This document shows, in pieces, positions 1 to 9,047 of a stretch of DNA of 53,036 nt. This stretch comes from Methanosaeta sp. PtaU1.Bin060 (GTDB taxonomy: Archaea; Halobacteriota; Methanosarcinia; Methanotrichales; Methanotrichaceae): NCBI GenBank assembly GCA_002067365.1, contig MVRK01000040.1, positions 1-53,036 on the forward strand. The letters are read 5' to 3'. The position numbers and the translations under genes are program-made. A model generated the notes under the pieces. It made no database searches. It was not told the DNA's origin and saw only the letters and a program-made list of their open reading frames with translations. How positions within the stretch are numbered: the stretch's first letter is position 1; each line of letters begins with the position of its first letter.

Positions 1-92
1 TTGGTGCTATCGCCTCTGATTTTGGCCCGAATGATATATCTGATCTTCTTCTTTGTTAGCTTTACAACCTTATTCTCCTTTCCCATGCCCAT
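1..92 (-). CDS. N-terminal fragment of a leftward gene, possibly an integrase/transposase (partial)
   Basis: The last 92 bases before the window edge read leftward as an open frame from ATG at 92, with a second ATG at 86. It begins Met-Gly-Met-Gly-Lys-Glu-Asn and continues with a very basic helix (KLTKKKIRYIIRAKIRGDST). A basic, helical start of this kind resembles the helix-turn-helix head of rve-type integrases or transposases in methanogens, but only 30 residues are visible. A TATA-like element, ACTTTATATA, lies just upstream at 101-110, so the gene probably has its own promoter. Function is a guess; the open frame and promoter are seen. Confidence 0.4.
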   Translation of the reverse strand, partial: MGMGKENKVVKLTKKKIRYIIRAKIRGDST

Positions 93-100
93 TTAATGGG

Positions 101-110
101 TATATAAAGT
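101..110 (-). promoter_or_regulatory. TATA box for the partial leftward gene
   Basis: On the minus strand the sequence is ACTTTATATA, a good archaeal TATA box. It sits only 9-18 bases before the candidate ATG codons at 92 and 86. Either the transcript starts inside the apparent N-terminus or the true start is slightly internal. Confidence 0.4.
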
Positions 111-573
111 CAAAGGTTTCGGGACTACACAATCTGAATTTTGAGAGGAGTTCGTTATATATTAAGATTGTCTGCCTATAGACATACACGACCAATCTCA
201 CTGTCCGCTAACAAGGTTCATACACAGAGCAATGGATAGCAGCATGGATATACAAATGCAATCGCATGTTATCGATTTCTTCCCGGGTTTAGTGCAACTT
301 CGTCAAACCGCATCATTCCTGAGAGTTGAGGCCAACCATGGTAAAAAATAGATGCAGCGAACTCCCGCATGACAGAAGAAATTACGGATCACGTATGGAT
401 CTTGAAAGAGCTATTGATGTTCAGAGTACCTATTCTATGAATGCCACATATGACCTATGAATGCAAAATATCTAGTCCTGAAATCCATCCACCATAAATT
501 ATGTGGGGCGGTTATTCAGAATTCCGTAATGAAGTCGTCTCAAAATTTAGCAAAGTAGATTTCAGTTAAAATC
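111..573. other. Intergenic stretch without a recognisable gene
   Basis: About 460 bases between the partial leftward gene and the end of the polysaccharide cluster. I find no convincing coding frame or RNA gene. There is a short direct repeat, CTATGAATGC, at 435-444 and 455-464. Base composition is mixed and the stretch may hold decayed mobile DNA, but nothing identifiable remains. Confidence 0.5.
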
Positions 574-1665
574 TCATAACAGGCTCTGGTATATTTTCAC
601 AATCTCTTTCGCTATATTCTCCCACGTAAACTGTTGTGCATACTCCCATATGTACTCATGATCCCATTCGCACTCGAGAGCCTGCAGGATTGCCTGCGCA
701 AGAGCCTCTGGGTCGCCCGGCTCGACGAGGATACCGAGCCGATTGTCGATGATCACGTCAGGTACCCCTCCAACCCTCGTTCCTAAAAATGGTTTACCAC
801 ATCCTAATGCTTCAAACATGACCGTCGGATTGCCCTCTGCTAAGCTTGGCAAAATGAATATATCTGATGCATTAATCCATAGGGGGATTTCAAAATCTGG
901 CTTATTTCCTCCGGCTAGTACTACCTCTACATCGTAGCTATCTATCTGATTTTGAAGCTCGTATCTGAGAGATCCTTCGCCGATAATATAAACTAGAATA
1001 TCATTTCTTTTTTTAGATAAAATGTTTACTGCATCTATTAGGTATTTATGGCCTTTATAGTTTTCAAGATGACCTATAGTGATTAAGGCTTTTTTATTCT
1101 TTAAAATGCCCACTCGATCTCTTGCTTTATCTCTTGGAAAAGGACGAAATATAGTAGGATCAAATCCGTTAGGTACAGATAAAATTTTTTTATCGGAGTT
1201 GACAATATCTTTGATGCGTGATACCCAAATATAAGAAGTTACTATAATCATATCTGGCAAAAGTAGTGTATTTCTTATAATATACCGTTCCAAAAATTTT
1301 GATTTTTTATAAAACAAATGGAACTCGGCTCCGTGGATATGAAGTATTACTTTTTTATTAAACATCTTCGAAATTATGACATACATTGAATTTTTATAGA
1401 AGCTTAAGTACGATGCTGTGTGGATATGAACGAGACCAGAACTCCAAAAATCCTTCGAAAAAGGATACTGAATTATCCGTATCGTATCGCGGATTAATGT
1501 TTTAAAGATTGATTCGTTTTGTTCAATTTTTCCGTTTTTGTATAGTAATACATTACATTTTGTTTCAAAATTATCACTTTTTATAAAATTTTTTATAAAA
1601 TTTGAAACACCCCCATTTTGTGAAGGGGTCGGCCCAACCATAAGTATTTTAGCCATTTTACACAC
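574..1665 (-). CDS. Glycosyltransferase family 4 (GT-B fold)
   Basis: A 363-residue retaining glycosyltransferase that would transfer a sugar from a nucleotide-sugar donor during surface polysaccharide or glycan synthesis on the cytoplasmic side. Visible family marks are a Gly-rich N-terminal loop (NGGVSNF, residues 17-23), a central ITIGHLENYKG strand-loop, and the donor-site EX7E motif with Glu277 and Glu285 (EGNPTVMFEALGCGKP). The start is ATG at 1665; a second ATG at 1656 gives MAKILMVG and is equally plausible. It is the last gene of a leftward cluster, 18 bases after the dehydrogenase gene. Base composition is AT-rich compared with the rest of the window. Acceptor and donor cannot be told from sequence. 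Confidence 0.88.
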   Translation of the reverse strand: MCKMAKILMVGPTPSQNGGVSNFIKNFIKSDNFETKCNVLLYKNGKIEQNESIFKTLIRDTIRIIQYPFSKDFWSSGLVHIHTASYLSFYKNSMYVIISKMFNKKVILHIHGAEFHLFYKKSKFLERYIIRNTLLLPDMIIVTSYIWVSRIKDIVNSDKKILSVPNGFDPTIFRPFPRDKARDRVGILKNKKALITIGHLENYKGHKYLIDAVNILSKKRNDILVYIIGEGSLRYELQNQIDSYDVEVVLAGGNKPDFEIPLWINASDIFILPSLAEGNPTVMFEALGCGKPFLGTRVGGVPDVIIDNRLGILVEPGDPEALAQAILQALECEWDHEYIWEYAQQFTWENIAKEIVKIYQSLL

Positions 1666-1683
1666 TCTTTGAAAACATCATAT

Positions 1684-2796
1684 TTAATTTGTGTTCGAGT
1701 ATTCTGAATAACCCGTCTCCAAAAATAACTTAAGTTTATTTGAATCGAGATTATCGATACCAAGCGTTCCTAGTGTTCGTGATATTCTCCAGTAATCTTC
1801 ATTATTTATAGCAGATGCTATAGAGATTAGTGCATCGCATATTGGAGTTTTTACTCCCATTTTTTTACCAAGAGAGTGCATTAAACCTAATCCAATTGGC
1901 ACGTCTTCTGTGATGTATCGCGTCTTAGAACTCACGGGTCCTTTAGGTGAACCTTCATCTGCATAATATTTAAATACGCGATTTGAATCTCCACTTAAAT
2001 CTTTAAAAGTTCTAAACTTAAAACTTTCTAAAAATGAGATTCTAGGTAAATCTAATTTATCTAATATATCCATCTTCTCTTGATCTAACATATTGACGAG
2101 ATTCCATATTGAAGGAGTAAAAGCCTCTTTATACATCCAAAATTCCCCATTTGAATACTCAATCCGCGAGACATTCATTATGGCACCAATTGTATGGACG
2201 ATTAGATTTGGATTATGCAACGTGGCCTCCAGTACGTTTGATATACCTGTAAAATTACTATATAAATCAGCAAGTATATTTAACCCTTCCTGGGTTAATC
2301 TTGAGGGAAAAACCCCTATAGGATTTCTAACATTTTCAAAGAGCACTTTTACTTTGCCATCGGAGATTATTCTACAATCCAATGGTAGGCTTTCTCCTTC
2401 AGCAAAGATCAATTTTTTTGCATGTGAATATTTAGCAAAAAGCAAACTCCCCCCATAACCAGGATCGAGCATTATTACCATCCCATTTTCAAAAAATGGG
2501 GCTAATCTTGGAGCCAACGATTCATGTGCCAGTGTTTGAGTGACAATATATATAATATCTGAACCATGTATCGCGTTTCTAAAGTCCCTAGTTATCAAAC
2601 TGATTGGAGCAAACGTTGTTTCTTCATCGCGCTCTACATAGATACCACCTTGCTGTTGAATAATCTCAAAATTTTTATTATGCATAGTTGAACTTGTTTT
2701 CAATAACCTAACTTCGTGACCTTTCATTGATAAATCTGCTGCGATCGTACACCCACCATTACCTGCACCTACAACAGTCACGACATGTTTACTCAT
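1684..2796 (-). CDS. NAD/NADP octopine/nopaline dehydrogenase family protein
   Basis: A 370-residue dehydrogenase-like protein. The N-terminus is a Rossmann strand-turn-helix with the GAGNGG nucleotide-binding loop at residues 10-15. The C-terminal half is helical and resembles the octopine dehydrogenase domain, including a conserved-looking HNPNLIVHTIGAIMN segment. In opine enzymes this family reductively joins an amino acid to a keto acid. In polysaccharide loci its substrate is unknown and might be an unusual acyl or amino modification of a sugar. Its ATG overlaps the stop of the upstream PaaK-like gene as ATGA (2793-2796), so the two are translationally coupled. The composition is AT-rich. 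Confidence 0.75.
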   Translation of the reverse strand: MSKHVVTVVGAGNGGCTIAADLSMKGHEVRLLKTSSTMHNKNFEIIQQQGGIYVERDEETTFAPISLITRDFRNAIHGSDIIYIVTQTLAHESLAPRLAPFFENGMVIMLDPGYGGSLLFAKYSHAKKLIFAEGESLPLDCRIISDGKVKVLFENVRNPIGVFPSRLTQEGLNILADLYSNFTGISNVLEATLHNPNLIVHTIGAIMNVSRIEYSNGEFWMYKEAFTPSIWNLVNMLDQEKMDILDKLDLPRISFLESFKFRTFKDLSGDSNRVFKYYADEGSPKGPVSSKTRYITEDVPIGLGLMHSLGKKMGVKTPICDALISIASAINNEDYWRISRTLGTLGIDNLDSNKLKLFLETGYSEYSNTN

Positions 2797-4235
2797 TTAT
2801 TTCTACCACCATATTTTTTATGTATCTCATTACTAGTTACAACTAACCTTCTTTTTCCAGCACAGGTTCTTGTGATTTCATTTACTTTAACTATTTTAAT
2901 CGAATCGAACCAACATGATAGTTTTGTACGTTGTGCTTCAAAAATATTTTTTTCTATCTCATCATCGTATGACGGTCGAGGAATTATATGAAGCTCAACC
3001 TCTCCAGGAGTATTTTGTACGAATTGGAATGTTTCTACGTAGTTCCAAATAAACTTGTCTATCGATACAGATGTAGCAGGATAATAGGATCCATACTTAG
3101 TTATTAAATAATCCTGCAACCGACCATCTAGCTTATCTAGTGTTGGCCACGATAACCCACAATTATCGCATTTGCTAATTTCATCTGAAATTTTGCCATA
3201 ATCTTGTGTGCGATATCTTATTAAAGGCATTGTATTGTTCCAAAATCCAGTACCAACTAATTCAAAGTTACCATTCTCATCCTTAAAATTCTCAGCCAAC
3301 CCATAAAACGGGTGAAAGTGATAGTTTATATGCCCTTTATTATAGCAACCATATCCAAGAAGTACTTGCTCTACAGCACCATAATGGAAAAACACAGGCG
3401 ACTTAAAAACCTCAGAAAAGAGATCGATTTGCCCGGGATATATTTCCTCTGACGCCAAAAAAACTCCTTTCGTTCGAATCTGAATGTCATTGAGTTTCAA
3501 GAATCCGGCCAAAAGCTCCAAACAAGAGGGATACGCATGTACATAATCTGGTTTGAAGTTTTGTATTGCGCTTGCGATATCTGGTAGCAATCTTTCGCTT
3601 AAATGATGTGGAGATACTAATAATCTCTTGCCTATTCTTTTATAAGGTGTTTTATTAAGTGGTGCTACACTGTCAGCACCAATTCTTAATGTCTTGTATC
3701 TTCTATTATACCCATATTTCCCCCACATATGATCAATAAAAGCATAATTTGCTAAAACCTCATCATAATTTCTCCATAGTCCGATTCCGGTACCAGTTGA
3801 TCCACCACTGGTCAAATAAAATAGAAATCGCTTATCTGCTTTAGTTGAAATAAATTTATTTACATTTTCCATAACGGTTTCTTTTGATATAAACGGAAAT
3901 TCTAACAAAAAACTGTATGCGGTATCCGAATCTATTGATTTCGGATTTATCTTTACGTTCTTCTTGTAAAAAGGTACATTTATTAATGCATTTTTAAGGG
4001 TAGCCGAAAGCAATAGGCCTTGAATTTCTTTAGTCTTTTTGTTACATATATCAAAATATGTATCTGATAATAAATATTTTGATATTTTATAATAACTAGG
4101 TGAAAAAAATAGCGCGATAGGGAATAATTCGCACAGAAAACAATAAGATATTTTCATCATATCCTGCAAATTCGAACGAAAATTTGGATGACTTTTCCTC
4201 AAATTAATCATATCCTCGAATGATTCCAATGTCAA
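2793..4235 (-). CDS. Phenylacetate-CoA ligase-like adenylate-forming protein (PaaK/CapK family)
   Basis: A 480-residue member of the ANL adenylate-forming superfamily, of the branch found in capsule loci as CapK and in methanogens as coenzyme F390 synthetase-like proteins. The AMP-binding P-loop YLTSGGSTGTGIGL lies near residues 140-153. A second core motif, PLIRYRTQDYG, lies near residue 340 and is followed by a CDNC pair that could bind metal. Such proteins activate a carboxylate with ATP, so this one may activate an acyl group for glycan modification in concert with the overlapping dehydrogenase. Substrate is unknown. Low GC suggests transfer from elsewhere. Confidence 0.78.
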   Translation of the reverse strand: MTLESFEDMINLRKSHPNFRSNLQDMMKISYCFLCELFPIALFFSPSYYKISKYLLSDTYFDICNKKTKEIQGLLLSATLKNALINVPFYKKNVKINPKSIDSDTAYSFLLEFPFISKETVMENVNKFISTKADKRFLFYLTSGGSTGTGIGLWRNYDEVLANYAFIDHMWGKYGYNRRYKTLRIGADSVAPLNKTPYKRIGKRLLVSPHHLSERLLPDIASAIQNFKPDYVHAYPSCLELLAGFLKLNDIQIRTKGVFLASEEIYPGQIDLFSEVFKSPVFFHYGAVEQVLLGYGCYNKGHINYHFHPFYGLAENFKDENGNFELVGTGFWNNTMPLIRYRTQDYGKISDEISKCDNCGLSWPTLDKLDGRLQDYLITKYGSYYPATSVSIDKFIWNYVETFQFVQNTPGEVELHIIPRPSYDDEIEKNIFEAQRTKLSCWFDSIKIVKVNEITRTCAGKRRLVVTSNEIHKKYGGRNK

Positions 4236-4286
4236 CTTGTCGAGATCGTACGTGCTCGATTACCCAGTTCGGACTTAGAGAACCTG

Positions 4287-5495
4287 TCATGTGGAGTTCG
4301 TATATCGGTATTCATCTCTCAAATGCTCCATTAAGGTTGCCAACGCCAGCATCATCCAAGCTTGGCTCCAGCGCATATAAGGGATTTTATTCGCGATCAA
4401 AGGCCATTTGTGATAATAAAAATAACCTGATCTATCTTGCATATTTGTTATCGTCCATTTGGCAATTTGATTCGCAAAATCTGAATATTGAGGATCTAAT
4501 ACACTGTATTTAGCAAAAGTAATTATCCCCTGTGCTTGATTGTGTATGTCAATAGGGTACTTTGCGGGATATCTATAATAACTCCTACCGTCACGTAAAA
4601 ACATTTTCTCCTTGTAAATGCGGATTCCATTCTCGATGCAAGAAGCTAATTCTGCCTTACTGTCTGCGTATTTCAAATAATCAACAAGTGCATCTAATAT
4701 AAACCCCTGATGAAAATCCAACTGATTCCTAACCCTGCCATCGTCATAAATGCTGTATTTCCAGGAGCCATCATCACCCTGCATCGAGACTAAAAATCGT
4801 GATAATTTTTGGCATATATTTTTTGTTTGTCGGTCCTGATGTAACTTTAATATATAACATCCTGCTTCAAGTCCTTGTGCAGAAGCATTTATTGTTATAC
4901 GATTATCATTTCCCAGTGTATATTTAATGAATATTTTATTTGTTTTAGATTCTATAAATTTGTCTGATAAAAAATTCCATGCATCAAGTGCTGCATTTTT
5001 GGCATGCTCGTCGCCTGTTATCATATATCCTTCGACTAATGCGATTATTGATTGGGACGTTCCAATCACATCTGGAGTACTCGGAGTGAGTCGACTTTTA
5101 TCAACTCCTGTATAAGGGAAATAATGACTAGACCAGCATTCGTATCCATATTTATCCTTCAGAGAGTTGTCGTTTAAAAACGATATCATTTTACATAATT
5201 CGGTGAGATATATTTTGTTCCTGACCGTTTTACACATTTCGGCGTATGCCCGAGCAAAAAGTGCACAGCCTTTAAGATCGATTCCTTTTTGAATTTTTAA
5301 AATTGGACGCATATTTATAGGAGATATTCTACCAATCTGTATCAGCATCATTTCCAAATAGGGATTTCCCATGCACATTTTCGTGGTTATAAGACCATGT
5401 AAAGCATCGTATGGATCCCAGCCATAATAACCTTCTTTTTTGACCCAGTTAAACAAAGAACCCACAGATTTAATAAGATCATTTTCAATCATCAT
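4287..5495 (-). CDS. Alpha/alpha-toroid polysaccharide-locus protein (function unknown)
   Basis: A 402-residue helical protein. It opens with GYYGWDPYDALHG, a signature recurring in polysaccharide-locus proteins often mislabelled delta-aminolevulinic acid dehydratase. Repeated helix pairs rich in Trp, Tyr and small residues (AYAEMCKT, ALDAWNFL, ASAQGLEAGCYIL, HNQAQGIITFAKY) suggest an alpha/alpha6 barrel of the kind seen in glycan lyases, hydrolases and epimerases. Catalytic residues cannot be assigned. The start has GAGGAG close before ATGATG at 5495. It lies 15 bases after the DUF354 gene and 51 bases before the PaaK-like gene, within the leftward operon. Confidence 0.6.
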   Translation of the reverse strand: MMIENDLIKSVGSLFNWVKKEGYYGWDPYDALHGLITTKMCMGNPYLEMMLIQIGRISPINMRPILKIQKGIDLKGCALFARAYAEMCKTVRNKIYLTELCKMISFLNDNSLKDKYGYECWSSHYFPYTGVDKSRLTPSTPDVIGTSQSIIALVEGYMITGDEHAKNAALDAWNFLSDKFIESKTNKIFIKYTLGNDNRITINASAQGLEAGCYILKLHQDRQTKNICQKLSRFLVSMQGDDGSWKYSIYDDGRVRNQLDFHQGFILDALVDYLKYADSKAELASCIENGIRIYKEKMFLRDGRSYYRYPAKYPIDIHNQAQGIITFAKYSVLDPQYSDFANQIAKWTITNMQDRSGYFYYHKWPLIANKIPYMRWSQAWMMLALATLMEHLRDEYRYTNST

Positions 5496-5510
5496 GCTCC
5501 TCAGCTTAGA

Positions 5511-6614
5511 CTATCTAAATCGATTCGAAATTTCTGGGTTGTGCTTTAAAGTGCCTACACATTCAGGGTAGTTCTCTATTATCCAAACCATAAACGCAGT
5601 TATATCAATCTTGTCCCTAAGCAAGCGCTCTCTTTTTTCATTCCACTCTTTTTTCAAGTTGTTCCTTTGTATAAGCTCAATAGCTTTATTTATCACCCTG
5701 TCCGGCTCGCGATAGTTGAATATCATGCCGTAGTTCTTCTCAAGCTCGATAAAGTTTCCCATATCATTAGGTCCAACAAAGTGATTGCGTCGGATCGCTG
5801 GTGTTCCGAGCAATGCAGCCTCAGTCGCCATCGTCTGTGTATCCGTAATAAGCATCTTTGCGTAGTAGATGGCATCATGAATCTTGCTCTTCGGTATTTT
5901 CATAACTCGATCCTTTATTGCATCAGGAACTCCTGCCTCAGAGGATATAAATACTTTGGCATAATTTTCTATTTCCTTTACGAGGAGTACCTTATCTTTG
6001 GCGCTAAACCCATCGATTCCAAGATCATGAACAGCGTCGAAGGCGTTGAACCTGAGCAGCACATACTCCTCATCCTTCTCCAGACTAAGCATCTCTTTTA
6101 TCTTCCAATCGGGCTTGAAATAGTGAGGATGAAGGTACGCTAGCTCCTTGAAACTGTTCACCCGGATCTGCTTTCTACCAAGATCGTCCGTGAAGGTTTC
6201 AGGAGTGATTATTGCGTCAACGAAAGGCATGTATAACCGGAACTGCGTCGCATAGGCGAGATTATTTATCTTTGGCTCTGAGTCCGTAAACTCTATGCAC
6301 CTTGAGCCCAGCAGGACTGAGGTGAATGCATCGTAGACACCAAATCCACTCACCAAATCGGGCTTAAACTTGCGTCGCAGGATATTGTAGGTCTTTAGGA
6401 GTTCCCACGGAAGCAAGATTATCTTTCCAGCCTTGGATGATGATGGGTTTGAATGGATAGCGTACTCGAGCCCAAACTCGTTGGCAACTTCAAGCGTTTC
6501 TCCATAGTTCCGCACGAGTAGCATTACCTGATGTCCATGCTCTTCAAGATTGAGCATTATATTTTTGTAAAAGTGGACTTGCGCAGGAGTATTGGCAAAT
6601 ATCGCTATATTCAT
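5511..6614 (-). CDS. DUF354 family predicted glycosyltransferase
   Basis: A 367-residue protein with the archaeal DUF354 signature: an MNIAIFANTPAQVHFYKN start, VMLLVRNYGET near residue 35, GFGVYDAFTSVLLG in the first half, and the second-half donor-site-like run TDTQTMATEAALLGTPAIR. The fold is GT-B like and related to WecB/MurG-type enzymes, so sugar transfer is likely although the reaction is uncharacterised. It follows wecB by 44 bases and would be co-transcribed with it. GC content is intermediate between the AT-rich distal genes and the rest of the window. Confidence 0.82.
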   Translation of the reverse strand: MNIAIFANTPAQVHFYKNIMLNLEEHGHQVMLLVRNYGETLEVANEFGLEYAIHSNPSSSKAGKIILLPWELLKTYNILRRKFKPDLVSGFGVYDAFTSVLLGSRCIEFTDSEPKINNLAYATQFRLYMPFVDAIITPETFTDDLGRKQIRVNSFKELAYLHPHYFKPDWKIKEMLSLEKDEEYVLLRFNAFDAVHDLGIDGFSAKDKVLLVKEIENYAKVFISSEAGVPDAIKDRVMKIPKSKIHDAIYYAKMLITDTQTMATEAALLGTPAIRRNHFVGPNDMGNFIELEKNYGMIFNYREPDRVINKAIELIQRNNLKKEWNEKRERLLRDKIDITAFMVWIIENYPECVGTLKHNPEISNRFR

Positions 6615-6658
6615 GCAATCATCCGATCAATTGTATCAACTGACCCCATTGGCACAAA

Positions 6659-7723
6659 TCAGGGAAAAAGTTTCATTTGTTCGCAGATAACCTCACCTAT
6701 ACTTTCACATGCCCTACCGTCCCCGAAAATATCAGCCCGATCTCCTTTGGGATTAAAGTCGTTTATCGCATTAAGGATCTTCCCTCTGTTGGATCCGACA
6801 AGAACATTCCACCCGGCATTAACAGTCTCTATCCATTCTGTCGTTTCCCTCATCGTGATGCAGGGCTTTCCAAGAATATATGCTTCCTTCTGAACCCCCC
6901 CAGAGTCTGTCAATATCTTCTCTGCACCAGTCATTAAGGAGATCATACTCAGATAGCCTACTGGATTAATTATTTTTAGATTCCCGTTGATACTTTCTAT
7001 AAGTTCATTGGACCCCATCTTTCTTTTTGTCCTTGGGTGCAACGGAAGTATTATCGACCTATTCGAATCTCTAAGGGCCCGAATGATCCTAGAAAGCCGT
7101 TGCATATCATCTGTATTCTCTGCTCGGTGAATGGTAGCGACAAGATATTTCTCTCCTGTATCCGCCATAATCTCGGGTCGGTTTGTCTTTTGCTTTGCAA
7201 TCTTAAGGGCATCGCACATCACATCTCCTACTAAATAGGTACCCTTCGTAATCCCTTCTTTTTTCATGTTTCCCATTGCAGTCTCTGTTGGTGCAAAGAG
7301 CAGATCAGATATATGATCTGTAACCACGCGGTTTATCTCCTCTGGCATTCTTCTATCGTAAGAACGCAGACCCGCCTCGACGTGCCCCACTTTAATATGA
7401 AGCTTTGCCGCAACCAGTGCTCCAGCCAGCGTTGAGTTTGTATCTCCGTAGACAAGAACAAGGTCTGGACACTCCCTGACGATCACCTCTTCAACCCGTT
7501 CCATGATCCTTCCTGTTTGGGCCCCGTGTGTAGATGAACCAACTCCGAGATTATAGTCCGGCTCTGGTATGCTCAATTCTTCGAAAAATATCCTGCTCAT
7601 CTCATAATCATAGTGCTGTCCCGTGTGGACTAGGATCTCAACATGCTTCTTGCGCAACTCACTGGATAGGGCAAAAGCCTTAATGAACTGAGGCCTTGCT
7701 CCAACTATGCTTAATATTCTCAT
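6659..7723 (-). CDS. wecB: UDP-N-acetylglucosamine 2-epimerase (non-hydrolysing)
   Basis: A 354-residue WecB homologue that interconverts UDP-GlcNAc and UDP-ManNAc for envelope polysaccharide or N-glycan precursors. Family blocks are clear: GARPQFIK at the N-terminus, VYGDTNSTLAGA near residue 91, HVEAGLRSYDRRMPEEINR, LHPRTKRK, and the C-terminal UDP site DSGGVQKEAYILGKPCITMR followed by TEW. It is the first gene of the leftward cluster, with a TATA box at 7751-7760 and a leader of only a few bases. WecC, the usual partner that oxidises UDP-ManNAc, is not next to it. Confidence 0.93.
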   Translation of the reverse strand: MRILSIVGARPQFIKAFALSSELRKKHVEILVHTGQHYDYEMSRIFFEELSIPEPDYNLGVGSSTHGAQTGRIMERVEEVIVRECPDLVLVYGDTNSTLAGALVAAKLHIKVGHVEAGLRSYDRRMPEEINRVVTDHISDLLFAPTETAMGNMKKEGITKGTYLVGDVMCDALKIAKQKTNRPEIMADTGEKYLVATIHRAENTDDMQRLSRIIRALRDSNRSIILPLHPRTKRKMGSNELIESINGNLKIINPVGYLSMISLMTGAEKILTDSGGVQKEAYILGKPCITMRETTEWIETVNAGWNVLVGSNRGKILNAINDFNPKGDRADIFGDGRACESIGEVICEQMKLFP

Positions 7724-7750
7724 CTTTGGGTCGCCTGTAAGTTCAATCTG

Positions 7751-7760
7751 ATATTTTTAT
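7751..7760 (-). promoter_or_regulatory. TATA box for the wecB-led operon
   Basis: On the minus strand the sequence ATAAAAATAT is centred about 33 bases before the wecB ATG. Transcription would start near 7730, leaving a very short leader. Confidence 0.45.
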
Positions 7761-7979
7761 GATCAATTTGATTCAGGCATGGAGTATGAGGAACCACATA
7801 GCCCTTGATCCGACTTTGAATCATTAAAATGTGCAGTAAGGCGGTTTCATTTTTTTATCAATCGCTTTCGAACCACTTTCATACATAGATGCCCCTTTTC
7901 CAATCCACTTCATTCACACTACCAGATCACCGGGCCATCTTAGTTATCTCTGGCCAAGTTCCAAACACGATTGTGATAC

Positions 7980-8894
7980 TCATGCATTATGGCTTCCTTT
8001 TTCTCTATCCGTTTTCATCCTTGACTCTGCAATTAGCTGGGAAAAGCTGTGCAGAATTATCCCTGTGAGTGCCATGAAGGACCCTATCAGCGTAAGCAAA
8101 ATCATGAGGAGCGCGGGCCCGTAATGCAGGCTTCCTCCATGAAAGAAAATCCTCAGAAACTCCAATCCCATCCCGATCCCAACTGCTGACATTATGACTC
8201 CAGGAACTGTGAAGTAGTAAAGCGGCCGTCTCAGCTCCATATCATGCAGCACCTTCACTAATATCCGCACTCCGTGAGCTACCGGATTCTCAGTCGAGCC
8301 TTCCACATCATACCGGACGCCGATCGGCACCTCCTTGATGCGAAGCCCCGCCTCTGCGGCATCTGCCAGCATCTCGCTCTCGATGGCAAGACCATTTTGT
8401 CCGAACCGAAAGACGTTCTTCGTCCTGGCAGCAAAGGCTCTAAACCCACTCTGGCTGTCTGTTACATTGAGCCCGCAGTCCAAGTTAGTGGCAGAATCCA
8501 GCACCTTTTGGCCAAGACGGCGGTAGAGGGGCGTATTTTTCCCATTGCCATTAAGATACCGGCTGCCATTCACCATATCAGCCTCTCCCTTCAGGATTGG
8601 CTCAACTAGCTTAGGAATATCCCCCGGATCATGCTGACCATCGGTGTCTATGGTTACTATTACATTCGTCCCGTTCAGCAACTCGAAGCCCGTTTTAAGC
8701 GCTGCCCCCTTTCCCTTGTTCTGGGGGTGTCGCAGAACCTCCGCTCCCGCCATCTGTGCCACCTCTGCCGTGTGATCGCTGCTGCCATCGTCAACTACTA
8801 TCACACGATCTGCATAGAGCTTGGTCCTCAGCACCATACTTCCAATGGCCACCTCCTCATTGAAAGCAGGCAAAATGGCCGTGATTTCGTTCAG
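7980..8894 (-). CDS. Family 2 glycosyltransferase with C-terminal membrane segments; probable CTG start
   Basis: A DPM1-like GT2 enzyme that probably loads a sugar onto a polyprenyl phosphate at the inner membrane face. Motifs are PAFNEEVAIG, VVDDGSSDHT, the metal-binding DTDGQHDPGDI, ADMVNGSRYL and QSGFRAF, then two hydrophobic segments near the C-terminus. The only ordinary in-frame start is TTG at 8873, which would remove the first beta-strand (ITAIL) and has no ribosome site. Seven codons upstream a CTG at 8892-8894 follows GGAGGG (8901-8906) by six bases and restores NEITAILPAFNEE. The frame is closed by TAA at 8925-8927. I therefore start it at CTG. It is transcribed separately from wecB, 256 bases downstream. 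Confidence 0.85.
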   Translation of the reverse strand: MNEITAILPAFNEEVAIGSMVLRTKLYADRVIVVDDGSSDHTAEVAQMAGAEVLRHPQNKGKGAALKTGFELLNGTNVIVTIDTDGQHDPGDIPKLVEPILKGEADMVNGSRYLNGNGKNTPLYRRLGQKVLDSATNLDCGLNVTDSQSGFRAFAARTKNVFRFGQNGLAIESEMLADAAEAGLRIKEVPIGVRYDVEGSTENPVAHGVRILVKVLHDMELRRPLYYFTVPGVIMSAVGIGMGLEFLRIFFHGGSLHYGPALLMILLTLIGSFMALTGIILHSFSQLIAESRMKTDREKGSHNA

Positions 8895-8950
8895 GCTAAA
8901 CCCTCCTACGCAATTGCTGGCGGATTACCATCTTTCTTTTGAAGAACGAA

Positions 8951-8960
8951 AATTAATATT
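8951..8960 (-). promoter_or_regulatory. TATA box for the GT2 gene
   Basis: The minus strand reads AATATTAATT. Transcription would start near 8929, leaving a leader of about 34 bases that contains the GGAGGG ribosome site. This arrangement supports translation from the CTG codon at 8894. Confidence 0.45.
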
Positions 8961-9047
8961 GACTTATGCTGATTTTATGACACATTACTTTGTCATCCCG
9001 CGCATCTACAGCGTCTGCTCTGCAAGCCAGCCTCTCTTATCATCCCA

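Noticed and set aside
7724-7979. tRNA or other RNA gene in the gap between wecB and GT2
   Set aside because: I looked for a cloverleaf and conserved TTCGA-type arms and found none. I saw no tRNA or rRNA anywhere in the window, though a covariance search was not possible.
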